DNA of 64,000 nucleotides, from contig JAQSEB010000007.1 in the NCBI GenBank assembly GCA_030063045.1, positions 1,302,001-1,366,000 on the forward strand, in the 5' to 3' direction. Below the pieces are notes generated by a model. That model was not told where the DNA came from, ran no database searches, and was given only the letters and a program-made list of their open reading frames with translations. The stretch is from Pratylenchus scribneri. Lineage: Eukaryota; Nematoda; Chromadorea; Rhabditida; Pratylenchidae. Within the stretch, counting starts at the first letter, position 1; every line of letters begins with the position of its first letter. Shown piece after piece: positions 25,213 to 36,354 of this stretch. Both the position numbers and the translations under genes were made by a program.

Positions 25213-25705
25213 CAGGGTGACCGTTTTACCACATAAATGTGGCTTTTGCCACATTTTCGACCATTCTCCCACATTTTTTCCACATTTTTGACTTTCCCCA
25301 CATTTTTCCACATTTTTGAGATTTAGAAAATTTTTATTGAAAATCATTAAAATTCCGTAAATACCCTCTAAAAAAGCTAAAATTTTTCGCTGCGCGGCCA
25401 TTTTTGACAAAAATTTTCCCCTATTGGGGCCATTTTTGTGGATAAAATTTTTCCTCTATTGTGTCATTTTTTGGCTAATAAGATTGCGAGAAAATTTCTG
25501 GCAATCAAGAATTTCTAAATAGAATAAAAACATTAGAAAAATAAAAAGAATAAATGGTTTAAATAAATTTTAACGAGTTTTAAAGCTTTTTAAAAAAATG
25601 CCACATTTTTTGCCACATTTTCGGAAAATTTTGCCACATTTTTCCTACATTTTTTATAGCAAAAGCCACATTTTTGGTCAAGTCAAACGGTCACCGGTCA
25701 CCCTG
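25213..25705. mobile_element. hAT-type miniature element, 493 bp
   Basis: Begins CAGGGTGACCG and ends CGGTCACCCTG. Flanked by a perfect 8-bp direct duplication ATTATAAT (25205-25212 and 25706-25713). An 8-bp duplication with CAGGG termini is the hAT signature. The interior is rich in inverted CCACATTTTT / GTGGC motifs and has no transposase frame. It shares CGCTGCGCGGCCATTTTT-like internal sequence with the element at 26907. Confidence 0.88.
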
Positions 25706-26906
25706 ATTATAATATAGAAAAGAAAAAAGAATATAAATAGATTATAAAATAGAATATAAATAGATTATAATAGAATATAATATAAATAGAATAGAATAGA
25801 ATAGAATATAAATATATAGAATATAAATAGATTATAATAGAATATAATATAAATATATAGAATATAAATAGATTATAATATAAATAGAATAGAATATAAA
25901 TAGAATAGAATATAAATATATAGAATATAAATAGATTATAATAGAATATAATATAAATAGAATAGAATATAAATAGAATAGAATATAAATATATAGAATA
26001 TAAATAGAATAGAATATAAATATATAGAATATAAATAGAATAGAATATAAATATATAGAATATAATAGAATAGAATAGAATATAAATAGAATAGAATATA
26101 AATAGATTATAATAGAATATAATAGAATATAATATAAATAGAATAGAATATAAATATATAGAATATAAATAGAATAGAATATAAATATATTGAATATAAA
26201 TAGAATAGAATATAAATATATAGAATATAAATAGAATAGAATATAAATATATTGAATATAAATAGAATAGAATATAAATATATTGAATATAAATAGAATA
26301 GAATATAAATATATAGAATATAAATAGATTATAATAGAATAGAATAGAATATATAGAAATAGAATATAAATAGATTATAATAGAATATAATATAAATAGA
26401 ATAGAATATAAATAGATTATAATAGAATATAATATAAATAGAATATAATATAAATAGAATAGAATATAAATAGAATAGAATATAAATAGAATGGAATATA
26501 AATATATAGAATATAAATAGAATAGAATATAAATATATAGAATATAATAGAATAGAATATAAATATATAGAATATAAACAGAATAGAATATAAATATATA
26601 GAATATAATAGAATAGAATATAAATATATAGAATATAAATAGAATAGAATATAAATATATAGAATATAAATAGATTATAATAGAATAGAATATAATATAA
26701 ATAGAATAGAATATAAATAGAATAGAATATAAATATATTGAATATAAATAGAATAGAATATAAATATATAGAATATAAATATATAGAATATAAATAGATT
26801 ATAATAGAATATAAATAGAATAGAATAGAATAGAATATAAATAGAGTAGAATATAAATAGAATAGAATATAAATAGAGTAGAATATAAATAGAATAGAAT
26901 ATAAAT

Positions 26907-27673
26907 CAGGGTGACATAATGGTCTGACCAAAAATATGGCATACGCTCTTAAAAATATGGAAAAAATATGGCAAAATTTTTCAAAAATATGGCAAAAAAT
27001 ATGGCATTTTTAAAAAAGCTTAAAATTCGATATAAAATTGATTTAAGAAATTTATTCTTCATATTTTTTCATTGTTTTAACTTTCTTTAAAAATTCTGGA
27101 TTGGAAATAAAGAGATAATATACTTGTTGTCAATCAAAATCAGAATTGAATTAAGAGAAAAGTGAATTAAGTAATTTCATTTTTATTCGGTTGCGCTCAT
27201 CCGTTTTCACATTTTTGACCACTGCAAAGATAGATTCGCAAAAGGTGTCAGATGAAAAAATAGACAATAATTTAGAAACAAGAATTTTTAGATGGAAAAA
27301 ATCGGATCTTTTAAAATTGTTTTCCATTTCTCATCCAAATTTCTCTCATTAAAAGCCGTTTTGTTTAATCGCTCCAATTGGGATTTTGGCAAATTCGAGA
27401 AAAGGGGCATGAATATCCTCGGGCTTTTCTGAGCAATATTTCTTGTAGGCTGCTGACTAAAAAATGGCTGCGCAGCGAAAAATTAGACCAAAAAATGGCC
27501 GCGAAGCGAAAAATTTTAGCTAAAAATAGCCTAACAAGGAGAAAATTTGTTTAATTTACTAAAATCTCAAAAATATGGCAAAATATGGCAAAAGTCAAAA
27601 ATATGGAAAAAATATGGCGAGATGGTCAAAAATATGGCAAATGCCATATAAATATGGTAATTATGTCACCCTG
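26907..27673 (-). mobile_element. hAT-type element, 767 bp, with transposase C-terminal remnant
   Basis: Termini CAGGGTGACATAA / TTATGTCACCCTG, with a perfect 8-bp duplication ATATAAAT at 26899-26906 and 27674-27681. On the minus strand about 27282-27151 encodes a fragment with SSDTFCESIFAVVKNVKTDE followed by RNRIKM, then a stop. This matches the hAT C-terminal dimerisation motif (C-E-x2-F-S/A ... R-N-R-M). No DDE catalytic part remains. Repeated AAAAATATGGCAAA motifs fill both ends. Confidence 0.88.
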
Positions 27674-27792
27674 ATATAAATAGATTATAGTAGAATAGAA
27701 TATAAATAAAATAGAATATAATATAAATAGAATAGAAAATAGAATAGAATTTAATTGGAAAGGAATAGAATAGAATATAAATAGAACCCCGT

Positions 27793-28448
27793 TAGATCAG
27801 ACTAAAAGTTTTAAAATAAATACTATTAATAATAAGCTAAAATATATCAAAAATTCAAACCGAGACCTCCGACAGTTTTTTAGCTATGAATTTTTAAAAA
27901 TTTTCAAAAAATAGGAATAAAAGGGAAAATTTTAAAAATCAATTTTTCAAAATCCGCCTATGAGAATCAATCTGAATTTTTTTTGATAAAATATCATTTA
28001 TTAAAAACTAAAAATTTCATAAATGAATAAAACGCTAATTTTCCTGACTTGATCTCTATAATAAACGAATTCCAATTGACCCCCAATCTTCCCCAATAAT
28101 TTTCTTCTACTCCTCCATTCTTTCCTTTTCTAATAAATATTCTCTTAATTTTTTTTGCAACTTTTATTAAATTTGACAGCCATTTTTTCACTCATCAATA
28201 TTTATCAAGATAAAATTCATTCATTCAAAGAAAGTGTGTCAAGAATTGCGCAAAAATATTCGGGAGGGAGGTGGGAAGGAAAAGCAATGAATTCGATACA
28301 ATTTATGAATTTGATGGAAAAAAATGCCAGAGGGAAAATGGCAGACAAAAAAAAATGGATTTGTGAGGAAAGGAAGAAGGAGGGAAAAGCGGGAATTTGA
28401 AAATTAAAAAAAATAAAATAATAGGAAAGGGTTGGATTGGATTGGGAT
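27793..28448. other. Spacer between satellite D and hAT-like element
   Basis: AT-rich, with an 81-codon open frame at 28155-28400 (+) and overlapping frames on the other strand. None shows a family motif. No feature supported. Confidence 0.3.
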
Positions 28449-28686
28449 CAGATAACTAGGGCTGGCAAATATAGTTATTTAACTATTTTATGCGGAGCAT
28501 TATTTATGCATAAAAACGCAATAAAAAACATATCTAACTTGGTTTGAGCCCAAAATATTGAACTTTTTTTCAACTTTTTTCACTATTTTTAACTATTTTG
28601 CTACCTTTGCAACTATTTAACTATTTGATCACTATTTCAGCCCAAAACAACTATTTTATATAACTTTTTTTGGAAATTTCTTAAAA

Positions 28687-29007
28687 ATGCCACCAAATAA
28701 TACAAAATATGCATTGTTTCGCCAGTGGATTGATCGATTAAATGGAAATTCAGTTTATACAATCAATACTACCAAAGAGGGTAAAGGGATTTATTGTGAA
28801 GCGTGTCAACAACAGGTTTATATAAAATTTACAACGACCAATAGACAACGGGAATTTGTTCAACAAAAGGTTATTCAACAAAATTGTTCTACAATAATAT
28901 TTGGTCATTTAAAACAACACAATGAAACATTGAAGCATAGACGTGCCCTTCTTCGAGTTTCAGAAAAGGAAAAACGACAAAAACAACTTAAAAATGATTT
29001 TTTGTAA
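28687..29007 (+). pseudogene. BED-type zinc finger N-terminal fragment of hAT transposase
   Basis: Starts at ATG 28687 with a compact domain. FRQWIDRLNG is followed by YCEACQQQVYIKF (Cys-x2-Cys) and, about 40 residues on, GHLKQHNETLKHRR (His-x5-His, or His-x8-His), as in BED fingers. It stops at 29007. In intact hAT elements this DNA-binding domain precedes the catalytic domain, which is not present here. Confidence 0.7.
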
Positions 29008-29023
29008 AATATCAATTTAGGTT

Positions 29024-29484
29024 TTGAATACTTTAGACCCGAACGATGCCGTCGCAATTGAGGAAAGTTTGGCCTGTTATACAAATGCTGTTTGGCAGGA
29101 CCTCGCCTATATCCAATCTAATTTTGCCAAATTGGCCGAATCGATCACAAAATTGGAAAAACAAGGCCTATCCATTTATGAACAATTGCAAATCTTTGGC
29201 GAAGTACAAGATGAAATGGAAATGGCAATCGGAGAAAGTGCAGACAAATTCAAGAGAAATTCAAGTTTATTGTTTCCAATAATCCCGGAATCGAAATCAT
29301 GTCCCAAATCTGCAATATTCTTTCTGGCCAAAACAATAATTGTGATGTTTCGCCAAATCTAATTCCATTTTACAAATATTCACCACTCACATCTTGTGAT
29401 GTTGAGCGTTCTTTCTCTATGTATAAGTCTATTTTGGCTGATAATCGAATGAGTTTCAAATTAATAATCTCGAAATGTATCTGA
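29024..29484 (+). pseudogene. hAT transposase C-terminal fragments
   Basis: Two frames remain. 29024-29280 encodes a helical stretch (AVWQDLAYIQSNFAKLAESI). A shifted frame to 29484 encodes CDVERSFSMYKSILADNRMS, the conserved hAT dimerisation motif. A frame change separates them, so the gene is broken. The parts between the N-terminal finger and this tail are deleted. Confidence 0.7.
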
Positions 29485-29941
29485 TTTGCAATTATAACCA
29501 AGAACGATCTGATCAATGAATTTTTTAAATCTCTTTTCTATTTTTAACCTTTTATTTCGATAAAAAATTGTAACTTTTTTTGAAATTTTTGTCACTATTT
29601 TGGGTTTTTGCAACTATTTATGTAACTATTTTGCGATTTTTGGCAACTATTCTAGTTAACTATTTTGCGATTTTTGGCAACTATTTTTGCCAGCCCTACA
29701 GATAACACAGAAAATATATAAATTCTCTAAAGGGCACATAATATAGAGGGGGGGGGGGGGGAGGAACGAGATCAACAAAAGAATAAAAAAATGACAAAAA
29801 AAAAAGGAAGAAAATTGGATGGGCCGATTTGTGTGGAGTGGATGGATAGAATGGAATTTTTGGGGCTGATGAACATTTTTTGTGGGCTATTTATGGCCAA
29901 TTTCTTGAGGGCATCTTTCTTCCCATTCATTCATTCATTCA

Positions 29942-32900
29942 TTAGGCATCCAAATTGGACAAATGACTGGAAATGCTGCCGGATTGACTTCCCCGATTGT
30001 TGGTGGAACAAAGGAGTCGAAAACGTTTCAATGAGCCAATTTCAATGTCTTAAGAGGAAATTGGGGGATGAATTTGACCAAATGAATTGTTTGAAATTAC
30101 CTCTGAACAATTGCATTTGGAATATGCCAATTATGGTGGTCAAAAAGCCAATCAAATTGCCGATTACATCGCTTGCGCCCAAACATGACCATTCCTTGTA
30201 CCTGGAATTAATTAAATTTATCGATTATTTCGAAAAAGAATTTTTGTAAAAAAAATTATTGTCTATTCTATTAGATTCTTTTTGGCATTTTTAATGATTT
30301 TTTGCATTAAATAAAATAAATTCCTCCACTTACAATATTGAACTGGCCAAAATGACAAAACTGGTGAAGAAAACATAATAAATGGGCGTAACCTGTAAAA
30401 TTATATTTAAATTAATAAATAAAAAAGAAATATAAACCATGGAAGTGTTGTAAATGTCCAATGATTTGTTCAAATAGACCAGCTGGACGGAAATGCACGA
30501 AAGGACGGCCAGCAGCCAAAACCAAGTCAACCTGTGAATATTCAAGGGTTTTTGGGTCATTTTGAATAATTTGAGAGGGCCAAACCAATTTGTGAATTGT
30601 TCTTTGTCCATTATGCTCTCTTTGATGGCTAGGCCCAGCCCTTTGACGGAAATGACCGAAAGTGAGCCGATGAGGGAACAAACTGCAATGTAGACCAAAA
30701 TGTTTGTGTGGCCATAGCGAGGGGCAACGTAGAAAATGAGCACCAAAGTGATGGCCATGGCCACAATCACGTAGGCGATGAACACTGAAATTATTTTTTT
30801 TATTAAAATTAATAAAATCTATTTCACTTTTATTATTAGCTAGTGAATATGGAAAAAAATGGGTTTTAAAATCCAAATCATTACATTCTTTATGAAAAAG
30901 ATTTTTTTTGTAAATTAGTGGGGTAACACTATCGAAAAAAGCGGCTATCAAACTACGAAAAAAATAGCTTCCTCTGGGTGGATTCGAACCCGAGAGCTAA
31001 ATATTTAAAAACTAAGCGTTACCCATTCGGCTAAAACTTTTTTAGCAAACCTCGTTTCATATTGTTAGATTTCCTTCACTATAGATATTTTAATTAATTT
31101 GTCAGAACTATGAAAATATGGTTTAATTAATTGTATAAATTTAATTTTTTAGGTTGAGAAAATTGATTATTTGTAATTCTTTCCTCCCCCATTCATATTA
31201 TCATTTTAATAATTTTTTAAAAATAAAGTAAACCTGGATCCTTCATTTTCTCGGCCAAATCCCTCATTGTGGACACTTCCTCCTCTTTTGGTGAATGAAT
31301 CACAATTGAGGTGGAGCCGAGGAGGCAAATGGCGCATCCAATTTTGCCTAGCAAATTTAACCGCTCTTTCAGCAATTTTGAGGAGAGGACCGCCGTGACC
31401 AAAACACTCTATAAAAATATTGGGATTAATGGGAATTGGCCAAAAAATCATACCAAAGCGCCCATTGGTGTGACCAAACTGGCCGGCGCAAATGCATAGG
31501 CGGCAAAATTGCAGGCCTCACCAATTCCCATTGTGATTACGCCCATCCACCTGCAAATAATGGAAGTTGGAGTGGAATAATTTAAATAAAAAAAAATAAA
31601 TTTCAGGATTAATTTGAATTATTAATGGTTAAATTTCGACTTTCTTAAAGGATTGGGAAATAAAATAGAAGTCAAATTCGTGTTTAAAATTTAGCATTCC
31701 TAATTTGCATGCACTAGGGGAAAATGATCAAATTTTATTGGAATTTAATAAATAAAGTATATTAAAATCTAAGGATAAAGTCAATCAATTTTTTAGTGTA
31801 ATTTCAGTCCTATCCTAATAAGCAATCTTGGCAAAAAATTCATGGTTAAATTATGATAAATTGAGGTAACAATTTATAATTGTTAGTCGGAAAATTAGAA
31901 TTAAAATTAATTTAATTTTTGTTTAACCAAACCGTGAATTATTTTTTTATTGGACTGACCAAAGCCATTCCTTCAAATAGCCATATCCCCCTTCGGATGC
32001 CCGTTGTGCATAATCGGTTGAGCCGTTGGTGGCCAATTTGATCAGTGCCTTCTTTTTGATGATGAATGAGGAACCAATGAAAAGACTGGAACTGATTGCC
32101 AATCCAAGGCCAATGTAAAAATCCGAAAGTTGCGATTCTTTTGTCTATAAAAACAATTGGAAAAGAATTAAATTTAAGTGTGAAAAATGGCAAACTTTGA
32201 ATAAATCGCCCATGGATTCGGTGATGGCGGCGGTGGTGGCGACCAAAACATTGTCCGCCGATGGCATTCGACTGAAATTTGAAATCATGATGAGAACTGG
32301 TTTTTGGGTTAATAAATGGAAGGAAATTGAAGGGAAATGCCGCTGAATTTGGCCACTATTTATTAATTGTTGAGTGAATTTATTCTTTTTTATTCCGCCG
32401 TTGCCCTTCGAAACGAGATAAGGGGGAGGGGAGGGGAGCAAGTTGTTCATTAGACGAACTTGCGTGTTTCTTTTTTTTGGATGTGTTTAATTTTGTATTT
32501 GGCTGCCTAGCAGCAAATGGCGAAATTTGGATAAGCAAAATGTTGGAACGGCGGGAGAAAGGGAATGGAGGGGGTGGATGAGGGTGGAAGGCACCAACAG
32601 GTGAAATACATATTCTTAACTTATAAAAAATGGAATCAGGATTTTTACCGAAATGTTTTTTCCTAAAAAAACAAAAATTTGTAAAAAAAAATATTTTTTG
32701 GCAATGACTCGCCTTCCCCTCCGAAAAAAATATCATGAATCATTAAAATGTTGGCTGTCGGCCGGGAGTATGATGAGGACGTTTTTAGCTAGCCAAAAAT
32801 GCTTTAGAGTACGTTCTTTACGGATAGGGAAATGGAAAATGGATGGATGGTGGTTGGTGGGTGAATGCTGAATGGCCATAATCCATTGCGATCGTCATTC

Positions 32901-33311
32901 ATACCAAATTCTTCCATTTTATATGGTTTCCCCTATGCGCTCATTCATTCTAATTGTGTTAAATATATAGCGTTTGCCGTTTGCTTAGTTAAATTTTCCC
33001 TTATTTCCTTCCAATCATAACATAAAAAATGGACAACCAAAATATGAATGAATGACTCACTCTGAAATTGATGCAGCACCGCCTCCACCAATTGATGAGG
33101 AAAAATTGTTATCGACAGCGGCGGATGATGGAACTGTTTCGTGTATTTTATAAATTTCCATGGGCGAGGAATTCTTGGATCCCATTAAATTGTTTGAAAA
33201 ATTGACAACTGAAAATAAATAAATAAAATTTGCATTTTTGTAATAAAATTTACATTCGTTGAATTGAGGAAGAATGAATGAATTTATTGCTTCTTCTTGA
33301 TTCTTCTTCAT
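29942..33311 (-). CDS. NIPA-type magnesium transporter
   Basis: Polytopic membrane Mg2+ transporter of the NIPA/DUF803 family, on the plasma or endosomal membrane. Ten exons with consistent phases: 33254-33311 (ATG), 33061-33208, 32196-32271, 31960-32144, 31454-31550, 31234-31408, 30438-30784, 30334-30392, 30101-30201, 29942-30048 (TAA); 450 residues. Family blocks in order: [143 protein letters not shown], then a polar Ser-rich tail. About eight to nine membrane segments. Oddities: an N-terminal extension of about 100 residues before the first segment, a loop insertion of roughly 20 residues after [11 protein letters not shown], and several weak donors (GTTTGC, GTTTAT). Confidence 0.95.
30966..31042 (-). 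other. tRNA-like sequence (degenerate) in NIPA intron
   Basis: On the minus strand TAGCCGAATGG (box A-like, 31023-31033) and a perfect box B GGTTCGAATCC (30980-30990) lie 32 bp apart, the usual internal pol III promoter spacing. The T-loop TTCGAAT is present, but the T-stem pairs poorly (GGG against CAC) and no clean acceptor or anticodon stem forms. It is probably a tRNA pseudogene or tRNA-derived repeat, in the same orientation as the host gene. Confidence 0.55.
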
Positions 33312-34237
33312 AACTGTCGATCAATCGGTGCTGTTGAAGTGCATTATCATTCAAAAAAATAAATGTGTATTATCAGTGTTGAACTTTGTGGCGCCGACAA
33401 ATGAAAATGGTTCAATTTTTGCTGAAATAAAAAACTGTGATTGAATGAATATGAGCAAAAACGCAAAGATAAATTTTGATCAATAAAAAAAGGTGTAAAA
33501 GTGAAATGGAGTGAATGATAAAAAGCAATGAAAATGAAACGAATACATCAATTGTTAAATGGGAAGTTTTATTGGATTATTGGGGAATGGAATGGAAAGT
33601 GGAAACTTTTGATTAATAAATACATTTTTATGTAAAGAAAGAACCAAAATTAGTAAATTCTTTGATAAGAACAGAAATATTTTCACACGTCAATTCATAA
33701 TCGGTTCAATTTCCACGTCCAGCTCCAGCAGAAGCTTTAAGATCAAAATCAAGTCATAAATTTTTTAATCCACTTCCAAATCCAAATTCGTTTATTTTCG
33801 CTCTCGCCATCTCTGTTCTCTCTTCATCCAATGCTCCCTACACCGAAATTGGACAAAAAGTCATTATTCAAAAAATATAATTTAATAAAAATTTAAAAGT
33901 AGTCCTCTTAAGCCCTTTGAGCTTAATGAGAGAATTATTTAAGTTTTTCGATCTTTTAGCAGGGATTTCGATGGATTTAAGTTGGATATCATGGAAAAAA
34001 GATATCTATGATACTTTTGATAAGATTATCAATGAATAATCTTTCATTCCAATCTTTTCAACTCAAAAATAAACCTTAAACCCTTAACATCTACCGAAAA
34101 ATACAAACAATATTTTTGGGCAAATTTGATTAAAATTCTTTATCAAAAAATTCTAAAAAGATTTGAATGGACAAATTAATGATTATGGTCGAAAATATTC
34201 GTTGTATTCATTGTAGCCATCGTATTCATTTTTTACT
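33312..34237. other. Intergenic, no gene seen
   Basis: AT-rich spacer that should hold the NIPA promoter and the 3' end of the small secreted-peptide gene. No repeat of the window's families and no supported open frame. Confidence 0.4.
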
Positions 34238-34557
34238 TCACCAAAATTCGCCTCCCCAATTTGGGTACACGGTTCGTCGATAGGTCACTTGGCGAGTGTA
34301 TGGAGCCGAATAATAGTTTGGATAGCCTGAAATCATATTTGGGATTAAGCCCCTGTATCTCATCTACATTTTGTTGTACCTCCATAATATTCATAGGGAT
34401 AGTAGCGTTTGTTGCGAATTTGGCCATCAGAAGCAGCATCGGCGGGATGTTCCTCAACAACGGCTCCTGATGGGAATGATTCCGCCAGGCACAAAAGAAC
34501 AAGCAAAAAAGCAAGGCCAAGGAATAGGACACGAAGAGGCGATGATGAGGTGAACAT
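34238..34557 (-). CDS. Small secreted Tyr/Gly-rich protein, possible peptide precursor
   Basis: Two exons, 34380-34557 (ATG) and 34238-34326 (TGA), joined in phase 1; 88 residues. A strong signal peptide (VLFLGLAFLLVLLCLAESF) is followed by an acidic spacer (VVEEHPADAASDG), a dibasic site NKR at residue 50, and a 37-residue aromatic C-terminal part with YYPYEYYGGYPNYY and VYPNWGGEFW. The layout resembles neuropeptide-like or cuticle/antimicrobial precursors of nematodes. Not assigned to a named family. Processing at KR is inferred from sequence only. Confidence 0.72.
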
Positions 34558-36354
34558 TTTTATTTGAGTTTTTTGGCAGTAAATTTGATGTTTTTTTGAA
34601 GATTTGACTTATTTGGCCATAAATTTGGCCCCTTTTTATAGGCACAAAAATCAACCATCAATTTGCACGATGCCTTATGACAAAGATTAAAGGGTAATAT
34701 GGAGGAGTGGGGCCAACCAAGAAGGGATAATTGGCCAAAAGAATAGGGCAAAGGCCATCGTATTTGATGAACCCCATCATTTCAATTGGCCCTTTCCCCA
34801 AGGCCATCTTCAAAATTGGAAGGAGAGGCGGCCTTTTGTGAAGTTGTAAAATGCAATTTCCACAAATTTTGAAGTGGATTTTGTGCTTGAAGACATAATT
34901 TGGAACTAGTTCTTTGATGAATTTGGTCCTCAATCCCCCCTCTTCCCTCAATTTTCCAAATTTTTAACACTTGGTTGATTACCAAAAATTTTTTTCCTTC
35001 AAAATTGAATGCCCTTTAAAATATTTTAACAATTTTTGAAGGTTTTTCTAATCGGGAAATTTAATTTCGACTAATTTTATGCGCATCATTTTGAGAGAGG
35101 ATTGACCTTTTGGATTGAAGATTGAAGATTATTCATCAAAATTTGTTCAATCAAATGGAAAATAATTGGAAATTTTGTTTTGAATTATTCCATTCAAAAT
35201 TAAATTTAATAATTGGATATTATTTATTTTTAAATGCTTTTTCATGGATTAAAAAATTTTAACATTTTAGATTAAATTAAAGAGAATTAACCTTTCAAAT
35301 CTTCTCAATCAGCCTAGGGCTATTCATTAAGCATAACTCAAGAAGAAACCATTCAAAGTTCTCTAATAAAATGGCTTTTTTAATTTTATTAAATTAAAAC
35401 AAATTGTGTAAAAACAGCTTATCCTCACAAATAAAGAGCTTATTAAGAATCCAACTTTTTAACGTTGATAAATAAAATTTAAGAAAATTGTTGAGGGCAT
35501 TTTGGACTTTCGGATGGTATGTCGCCTTCCTAGATTAATTGTTGCCTCAAAAAATTACGAGCCAAAAACATAGGCAAATATATTAAAGATCCCCTTTGGC
35601 CATATTCTTCTCCATCTAAAAATGTCCATCCGAGATTTGTTTTTCTTCCCATTTTGCTCATTTTGGCGCAGATTTTTTTGCACTTTTTGATGTCATTCTT
35701 GGCATTATCTGCAATCCTGCGAAAAGAATTGCCAAATATGGGACGAAATCCCTCCCAATCATATGAATTTATTATTATTAATGTCCCCCAAAAACCATAA
35801 ACAATTTTTAATTTCCTGAGTTCATTCAATTGACTAATGCGCAATGAAAATATTGATGGTTGACATCAAATTTGTCTGTTCCAAAAGCTTCTTATCGATG
35901 TTAGTAAAATGTGCACAAATTGACAACGTACGGATGAAAGCAACATCTGCTGCCATTCATTAATCCTCCCACCTCCATTCCAGCCGGCTGAAAAAAAAAT
36001 GCAAAAACAATTCCAAGTGCAAGGCCACAAAAACATTTCCTCCCGACATTTAATTTTTTGGCCTTATCTTTTTGACTCATTAGGCTGTGAATCCATTAGC
36101 CCTTTTCCCTCTTAAAATTTGCATATTTAAAAAAACAAATTTCCTTTCCACCCACATTTTCCTCCCTCCCATGGGAATTGCGAACGAATGGGAGGGAGGT
36201 GGGATTATCTTGCCTTTCCGTATTGGCCTTCTTGAAGAAAAAGGATTAAAAATTGGTGAGGAGAATCCGTTGATGCAAAAAAATGCCCTTTATTTTGCCG
36301 CCGTTCCTTTCCATTTTCCCATATTTATTTGCCATCATTCAAATTTAATTTTAG
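34558..36354. other. Mostly non-coding; degenerate F1 MITE and one open frame
   Basis: A decayed F1 copy lies at about 35315-35575 (right arm CGGATGGTATGTCGCCTTCC). Nothing else is supported except the possible exon at 35530-35844. Confidence 0.4.
35530..35844 (-). CDS. Hypothetical basic protein, uncertain
   Basis: Open frame of 104 codons with coding-like composition, including DWEGFRPIFGNSFRRIADNA, a Lys/Cys-rich segment (KKCKKICAKMSKMGRKTN) and LGWTFLDGEEYGQ. Its C-terminal end runs into the degenerate F1 MITE, so the true end may differ. No signal peptide or known domain recognised. Confidence 0.25.
   Translation of the reverse strand: MRISQLNELRKLKIVYGFWGTLIIINSYDWEGFRPIFGNSFRRIADNAKNDIKKCKKICAKMSKMGRKTNLGWTFLDGEEYGQRGSLIYLPMFLARNFLRQQLI

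Larger units (their letters stand above)
25141..27792. repeat. AT-rich satellite D (GAATATAAATAGAATA type)
   Basis: Irregular arrays of TATAAATAGAATAGAATA, ATATATAGAATATAAATA and ATTATAATAGAATATAAT. They cover 25150-25212, 25714-26906 and 27674-27790, interrupted by two hAT-type elements that inserted into it. The long Ile/Tyr/Phe open frame on the minus strand (26329-26931) is a by-product of this composition. Confidence 0.9.
28457..29698 (+). mobile_element. hAT-like element, 1,242 bp, internally deleted
   Basis: Terminal inverted repeats TAGGGCTGGCAAA / TTTGCCAGCCCTA, flanked by a perfect 8-bp duplication CAGATAAC (28449-28456 and 29699-29706). Subterminal regions carry many AACTATTT motifs. 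It keeps a coding frame at each end: a BED-like zinc finger reading frame (28687-29007, CEAC ... HLKQHNETLKH) and a C-terminal dimerisation stretch (29299-29484, SCDVERSFSMYKSILADNRM). A third piece (29024-29280) is helical. The central RNase-H-like catalytic core is missing, so it should be non-autonomous. Confidence 0.9.

Noticed and set aside
26329..26931. 200-codon Ile/Tyr/Phe-rich minus-strand open frame
   Set aside because: By-product of AT satellite D; ends at the hAT element edge and has no domain.
29791..30249. 152-codon plus-strand open frame
   Set aside because: It lies exactly opposite the last two NIPA exons and their intron; the minus-strand reading matches NIPA ([20 protein letters not shown]) and this frame matches nothing.
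30966..31042. Functional tRNA gene
   Set aside because: Internal promoter boxes are present but the T-stem and acceptor stem do not pair properly, so only a tRNA-like call is made.
36087..36354. Upstream exon of the single-pass membrane protein (for example the NEWEGGGIILPFRIG frame)
   Set aside because: The only good donor (GTGAGG at about 36254) gives a phase that does not match the next exon, so the join is not supported.
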